From Arabidopsis thaliana (Eukaryota > Streptophyta > Magnoliopsida > Brassicales > Brassicaceae), in NCBI RefSeq assembly GCF_000001735.4, contig NC_003070.9, positions 19,453,971 through 19,517,970 of the forward strand: a DNA stretch of 64,000 nucleotides. The letters run 5' to 3'. The notes below the pieces were generated by a model. That model saw only the letters and a list, made by a program, of their open reading frames with translations, searched no databases and was not told the origin of the DNA. Of the stretch, positions 57,998 to 64,000 are shown one piece after another. Position numbers and translations under genes: made by a program. Position 1 is the stretch's first letter. The number at the start of each line of letters is the position of its first letter.

Positions 57998-58794
57998 TTA
58001 GTCATCAGAACCAGTATCTTCTATGCCCTTACACAGTGAAAGGTGTTTCCAAGACACTATGTACTTAGCACACATTACCGCCGTCAGACATTCATCATCA
58101 GGTAAAGTCCTATCAGGGATTGTTGCAAAAAGTTTGAAACCTCTATATCTCAAACCTTGAAGAAATGGCCAGAATTGATCATCTTCTGAACTGGCATTCG
58201 CGATTAACAACAGGTTTCGGCCCGCAGAACCATTTTTCACAGCCCAGCAAACAATGTCCACCATCATCACAGTAAGTTATGTATATTTGTCCGCTGAAAC
58301 CAGGCCCGGCTTAGAGGGTGTGCCCTTGGTGCTAGTGCACAAGGTCCTTTATTTTTTCATTCATTTTCTTTAAGCAATCACGGTCCATTATACAAACAGT
58401 AGTGTATAATCAAACTAAAATCTAAACATATAGAACATAAATTAGAAAAAAAAATAATGAGCACAGGGTCCCACGTTTTGTTGAGCCGGCCCTGGCTGAA
58501 ACTGATGTGGTTCTGGAATGGGAATGATAGCTTTCTCATCAGCAACATAAGCCAAGATTAAGAGGTCATCCTTTGTTCCAAGAGAGGTCTTGATATTCTG
58601 AATAAACGTTTCAGGCATTGTATAATACACATTTTGAAGTACTTTTTCTTCATGAAATAGGTCTGGACAAGACATTACTGGGACTTTTGATATAATAGAT
58701 CAGACAGCAGTGCTAAGGAAACATTGCCATTGTCGTCCTTATATAAGGAGACTCCAAACTCTCCATATGGTGTAGTGGTATCATCATCAGGCAT
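57998..58794 (-). pseudogene. Degenerate NYN-domain (limkain-b1-type) gene interrupted by a hAT element
   Basis: NYN domains are PIN-like RNase folds; plants have a large family of limkain-b1-type genes. Three minus-strand pieces are seen. 58794-58675 reads MPDDDTTTPYGEFGVSLYKD and ends at a stop overlapping the next ATG. 58675-58503 reads a SCPDLF..VLQNVYYTMPETFIQNIKTSLG..DDLLILAYVADE segment. 58270-57998 reads VDIVCWAVKNGSAGRNLLLI, then QFWPFLQGLRYRGFKLFATIP and VSWKHLSLCKG. These correspond to the D-x-x-x-x-W-A, L-x-x-L-R-x-R-G-Y/F and C-terminal Trp blocks of the family. The frames do not join, and a 194-bp hAT element sits between pieces 2 and 3. Splicing could rescue part of it, but I see no clear donor and acceptor. 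Confidence 0.65.
58301..58494. mobile_element. hAT-family MITE, 194 bp
   Basis: The ends CAGGCCCGGCT (58301) and AGCCGGCCCTG (58484-58494) are inverted repeats with one mismatch. Both sides carry the same 8 bases, GCTGAAAC (58293-58300 and 58495-58502), as target duplication. CAGGGCCGGC-type ends plus an 8-bp duplication define the hAT superfamily. There is no coding capacity. The perfect target duplication argues for a fairly recent insertion. Confidence 0.88.
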
Positions 58795-61279
58795 TGCAAA
58801 CAAAACATTGCAGCCTACTCGTTAGCAAGAATTGTGAGTCATTTATAAGCTGTTATCGTATTAAATAAAATGTTGTTTACCACAATATAGAGACACTTCT
58901 TCCAACAGCTCGTGCCTTTAAGTTTAATCTAGTTTTTGCTGTGAGAACATCGACATCATTCACAAGTTGTGAATCACAAATTAATATTACCATTTATCTT
59001 TGTTGGTCAAACACAACTTTACCAATTTAAAAACCTTAATCTATACCTATATATTGTATATATAGATATAAAGCCAACAATCTAGAAAAGGAAATCCAAA
59101 AAATCGACATGTCTCGTGTAAGGACCATCGTTATTCGATAAAGGACATTATCATTGGGCTACAAAATTTATTCCGTTGGGACAATGGAGATAACGAATGA
59201 CTAGATTGCCTTTGTAACTAAAAATGAAGGTGAGTTTTTGTTTGGGCACGTTTTTTTCCCTCTTTTTATATGGTAGTTAACAATTAACTAACATATAATT
59301 GTCACATTTTCCTTATTTCACAACGGTCTTTACCAGCTTTTCTAGGACAAAATTTCAATCATCTTTTTTTTTTTTGACATTAAATTTCAATAAATATATG
59401 ATCAGCTTTTTTGGTTTAGATTTAAAATCTTAAATTAATTTCTATTATTGGAAAAAATAATGAATGGAATTCGAATTAAATAAAGATTGTGACATATATA
59501 TTATGATTTAAATTTTTATCATTCAGATTCCAGCTCATGTATTTATTCTTGAGTTATCAATTTTTTTTCCCTGTAGTAAACCAGTAAATGTTTTTCTGAC
59601 GCAATACGAAAGCCAATAAGTGTTATAGTGCTTTTGCAATTCATATATTTAAGACTGAATATGGACATAAAACTTACACAATTACTTTCAACAAAAAAAA
59701 AACAAAAAAAAAAACTGACACGATTTTGTTATTAACTTGAAGTTGCATTACGATTTTGGTATATATATGATTGATCTATAAACTGAAATCCGAATTTTTT
59801 CGTGGTAGAGAAATAGAGTTTTGTTGAAAGCCAATGACTAAAGGCTTCGATAATGGCAAATCAATTTCAAAAAAGTCGATATAATTGAAATTGCATCTAT
59901 ATATGTGTCAAAGTAACTCTGATTTAAACTATTTAAATCATCTCTTATAGAAGTACTTTATTACCGGTATTTAAAAACTCGAAGTTAAGGTTAATCATAA
60001 TAATATAATAAATTAAGATAACATAGATAAGTTTTTTTTTATATATATTATTAATACCACAATAGATTCTTAAGTAGTTGCTGTCAAAAAAAAAGAAAAA
60101 AGATTCTTAAGTAGTTACATTTTAAGTCAAGAACTAAAAGTCTAAAACTATAAATTTGTGGGGCAGAAATATCAGTTTTGCAATTGGAAATTTGGTTCTT
60201 CATTCATATATTTACGTATTGAGTTTTTGATTAAATGTAAATAGATAGTAAGATTCAAGGCTAACAGTTTATATCGATAATATCTACAAACAAAGCAGTT
60301 TTATGGTTAATTAGAACTATTTTTCAAAATTAATTTACTGATTAAATGAGACAAAAGTAAAACTAAATTTTTTTTATCAAAATAAAAAAAAAAATCACTA
60401 GAAAGCAGAGTAAAGTGTGAAGCTTGAAATGTGGATGGTGTGTTGAGGCACATGGAGATCACTGAAAATTGATATAGTGAACAATAGCTCAATTATTGAG
60501 AACTGTCTTAATAATTGTATAAATTCCTTTTTCATGCAATTTTCATTTTTGTTTTCTGAATATTTCTGTAACTTAAATGAACTCCACATTCATTTTCCTT
60601 ACTTGCAATTTTACAACCAGCAAGAAATTTCATTAAATAAAAGATATGAGTCCGACGTGAAAGCGTTCAACAACCACTTTCCTCATTAGAGAAACTTGCT
60701 ATATAGTTTCCCTAGTTTCTTACAAACAAGCAAGTCATTTTATGCATGTTCTTTTCTTATAAAAAATAATAAAAAATATATCGTACTACTATACAAGTAA
60801 CTATTCGTGTGATAATTAATGCTAATGTACTAAGTAGTGACTATAAAAATAGTTAATGAGTGCTAAAAAAAGTTTTAAGAAATAATCGCATAGTATACAA
60901 AGCTAAGTAAACCATTCGTGTTATTAAATTAAACTGTTAATAACTTAATCAAAATACAAAATAGGCAAACAACAATTCGTTATTAATTATTTGCTGCCAC
61001 TTGGAAAGAAAATTGAAAAAATGGGATTCTATTTGGTTCAGGTACCCTTATAAAGAATCACGTGCTACTAACTAGTTAACTGTATTAACCTAACTTAATT
61101 TAATATCAGAAGTTTTGGTAATGATACTGAAACACATTTCACACACACTATAACACTGACACAACTCTCTATATAACCATGAGCTCTCCTTCATTTCATC
61201 CTCAACAAATTCCTACACCAATATCTTTAGCTAGAGAGAAAAAAAGAGTGAGGAAACTAGAGAGAGAGACCACCCAATA
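58795..61279. other. Gene-free interval, 2.5 kb, upstream of BGLU18
   Basis: AT-rich spacer and BGLU18 promoter. A near repeat of GATTCTTAAGTAGTT occurs at 60065 and 60101. No ORF with domain content and no transposon termini found. Confidence 0.5.
61059..61176 (+). promoter_or_regulatory. BGLU18 promoter: CACGTG element and TATA box
   Basis: A CACGTG core (61059-61064, context ATCACGTGCT) lies about 110 bases upstream of a TATATAA box (61170-61176), which is 104 bases before the start codon. CACGTG can act as an ABRE-like or G-box site; relevance to ABA or drought induction is inferred. Confidence 0.5.
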
Positions 61280-63960
61280 ATGGTGAGGTTCGAGAAGGTT
61301 CATTTAGTGTTAGGGTTAGCTCTGGTTCTAACTCTGGTCGGAGCTCCGACCAAAGCCCAAGGACCTGTTTGCGGTGCAGGCCTGCCTGACAAATTTAGCA
61401 GATTAAACTTCCCTGAAGGCTTCATTTGGGGAACCGCAACAGCAGCATTTCAGGTCCACTCTTATTTCTTAGATCATATGATTTTAATTTGTTTTGGGTA
61501 AAAATCGTTTTATGGTTAGTGATCATTTATTTATTACTATGTGGTTGTAATATAGGTTGAAGGAGCTGTTAATGAAGGTTGCAGAGGTCCAAGCATGTGG
61601 GATACTTTCACTAAGAAGTTCCCACGTATGTAATTGTTTTTTTTTTCGTATTGAGTGGGATACTTTACATTTTATCGATATATGAATGTTTAAACACATT
61701 TTCCAGATAGATGTGAAAATCATAACGCTGATGTTGCTGTGGATTTCTATCATCGTTACAAGGTAATTAATTATCTTCTTCTTTTTTTTTTCGTTTTCTT
61801 ATGATTGAAATATGTTTTCTTGATGGTTAATAATATAGTTTAAAATGAATATTAACAGGAAGATATCCAGTTGATGAAAGACCTTAACACTGATGCTTTT
61901 AGACTTTCTATTGCGTGGCCCAGAATATTCCCCCGTAAGTTTATTTTTTTTTTTAATAGTTGATCAATATATATCTGTTAGTGGTTGGTCCACAAAAAAA
62001 AAAAACTGATTATTAGTGGCTATAATTGATTATTCACATTATTAATAGTTTTAAGATGGTTGGAAAATATGAAATAATTAACAGATGGAAGGATGTCTAA
62101 GGGAATAAGCAAAGTGGGAGTCCAATTCTACCACGACCTCATCGATGAGCTTCTCAAAAACAGTAATCCCCCACAAACAAAAGTTAATTATAAAAAATTC
62201 ATAATATCAATATATACTAACAATTTATTTTATGTTTGATCTTTGGAAATTTAGATATAATACCATTAGTTACAGTCTTTCATTGGGATACTCCCCAAGA
62301 CTTGGAAGATGAATATGGTGGTTTCTTAAGTGGTCGCATCGTGCAAGATTTTACCGAATATGCGAATTTCACTTTCCACGAATATGGACACAAAGTGAAA
62401 CATTGGATCACATTTAACGAGCCATGGGTGTTTAGTCGTGCCGGTTACGACAACGGAAAGAAAGCTCCGGGACGTTGTTCGCCGTACATCCCCGGTTATG
62501 GACAGCATTGTCAGGATGGGCGGTCTGGATACGAAGCTTATCAAGTCAGTCACAACTTACTCTTGTCGCATGCTTACGCTGTTGACGCATTCAGAAACTG
62601 CAAACAGGTTATCTAAAATTACATTCTATAAGTTTTTATTTTATTTTGCTTTATAGTTTTCTAACATTTATTTTGTTAAACATTTTACAGTGTGCTGGAG
62701 GTAAAATTGGAATTGCACACAGTCCAGCTTGGTTCGAACCACAAGACCTTGAGCATGTTGGAGGTTCCATTGAACGTGTGCTTGATTTCATCCTAGGATG
62801 GTAAAATAATTACAATAATGAAAAATGTGATATATTATAACTCTAACTGTTTATAAGTTCTTTTTTTTTTTTTTTTTAATCAGGCATTTGGCTCCAACAA
62901 CTTATGGAGATTATCCACAATCGATGAAGGATCGTGTCGGTCATAGATTGCCAAAATTCACAGAAGCTGAGAAGAAGTTGCTAAAGGGTTCTACAGATTA
63001 CGTAGGAATGAATTACTATACTTCAGTGTTTGCAAAAGAAATTAGCCCTGATCCTAAGAGTCCGAGTTGGACGACTGATTCTCTTGTTGATTGGGATAGT
63101 AAGTACTAAGTATTCGATATTAAATTTTATAGTCTTTAGTTATATATCTTATCATTGTCCTAATATTATTCCATTATTAATGCTTGTTTATTAACTAGGC
63201 AAGAGTGTGGATGGATACAAAATTGGTAGCAAGGTAATTGCATCTTTTTTTCTTTTTTTTCCTTCTTCCACACTTACCTTTTTTTATAACGTATAATTTT
63301 TTATGATATTAACATAGTTTGGTAACACGTAATTAATTTAGTGTATTTTTTTCCTTGAATTAGCCGTTTAATGGTAAACTGGATGTGTATTCAAAAGGTT
63401 TGAGATACCTTTTGAAGTATATTAAGGATAACTATGGCGACCCAGAAGTTATCATTGCCGAGAATGGTTAGAGAAAATACTCAAAGCTCATTTCCTAAAT
63501 TTCAATATTATTTTATTTTTGATGAAAAACGAAGTTTGAATTTTTCTTTTGGTTTTCAAGGATACGGAGAAGACCTTGGAGAGAAGCACAATGACGTAAA
63601 CTTTGGGACACAAGATCACAACAGAAAATATTATATCCAAAGGCATCTCTTGAGTATGCACGACGCCATTTGGTAAGTAAAACTTCAAATTAAACAATCA
63701 AAACATAATTGAATCCCGAAATAATTAATCTGATGATATTTTAACTGGTTATTAGCAAGGACAAAGTGAACGTTACGGGATACTTTGTGTGGTCTTTGAT
63801 GGACAACTTTGAGTGGCAAGATGGGTACAAGGCGAGGTTCGGACTTTACTACATCGATTTCCAGAACAACTTGACCCGTCACCAAAAAGTTTCGGGCAAA
63901 TGGTATTCCGAATTCCTCAAACCACAGTTTCCAACCTCCAAGCTGAGGGAAGAACTCTAG
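61280..63960 (+). CDS. BGLU18: ER beta-glucosidase BGLU18 / BG1 (GH1 family)
   Basis: Glycoside hydrolase family 1 enzyme that releases active ABA from its glucose ester in the ER and ER bodies. Twelve coding exons: 61280-61453, 61556-61625, 61707-61762, 61859-61934, 62085-62162, 62255-62607, 62691-62800, 62884-63098, 63199-63233, 63364-63466, 63561-63672 and 63756-63960. They give 528 aa. A signal peptide covers residues 1-26. The acid/base is Glu207 (TFNEP) and the nucleophile Glu422 (IIAENG); both are intact. Substrate-pocket blocks [20 protein letters not shown] and [16 protein letters not shown] are complete. Several N-x-S/T sites are present. The C-terminus REEL is a KDEL-like ER retention signal, typical of ER-body glucosidases. 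Gene identity is recalled with high confidence. Confidence 0.95.
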
Positions 63961-64000
63961 ATGATCAAGAATCCTATCGGGACAAAATAATTGAGTACAA

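Noticed and set aside
61179-61279. ATG at 61179 as an upstream start or uORF of BGLU18
   Set aside because: It lies only a few bases after the TATA box and would be upstream of the expected transcription start.

Overview
The window reads as nuclear plant DNA. It has many short AT-rich introns with GT..AG borders, long AT-rich intergenic stretches, thylakoid, ER and cell-wall-associated receptor genes, and small plant-type transposon relics. The reconstructed proteins match, from memory, the Arabidopsis thaliana gene order on chromosome 1 around At1g52220 to At1g52400. Gene names are recalled from family knowledge and were not searched. Exon borders were read by hand from GT/AG signals; for each spliced gene the exon lengths add up to one open frame.

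Layout: 1-1538 holds a divergent thylakoid pair, CURT1C (-, cut by the window start) and PSAH2 (+). 1796-5265 holds a PRONE-type RopGEF (-) and an LC8-type dynein light chain (-). 6724-9376 is PDIL1-5 (+), followed by a small unknown gene (-). 11121-12978 is a Helitron-type element. 14180-18392 holds RABG3D (-) and PERK15 (-). 21243-22182 is RPL37 (-). 24431-28704 holds a C-type lectin receptor kinase (+) and an IST1-like gene (+), separated by a tandem duplication of about 277 bp. 30451-33234 is a DUF630/DUF632 protein (+), followed by a broken CWC22-like MA3 copy (-). 34992-37557 holds an LEA_2 protein (+) and ABA2 (-). 38470-41766 holds a small Cys/His-motif protein (-) and a GET2/CAML-like membrane protein (-). 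42325-44198 is a PIF/Harbinger-like element carrying a protein disulfide isomerase fragment. 44449-44522 is tRNA-Arg(TCG) (-). 45312-57331 holds beta'-COP (+), a mitochondrial-type uL22 protein (+) and NUP50 (+). 57998-58794 is a degenerate NYN-domain gene split by a small hAT element. 61280-63960 is the ER beta-glucosidase BGLU18/BG1 (+).

Functional themes: much of the window is secretory-pathway machinery (PDIL1-5, beta'-COP, RABG3D, the GET2-like receptor, IST1-like, and an ER beta-glucosidase). Abscisic acid supply appears twice: ABA2 makes abscisic aldehyde and BGLU18 frees ABA from its glucose ester. The observations most worth following are a 5' leader and first intron shared by two unrelated neighbours (uL22m and NUP50), a TIR element that has captured a PDI exon, a fresh-looking 8-bp target duplication around a hAT MITE, a lectin receptor kinase that has lost its DFG motif, and the GET2/CAML-like protein.
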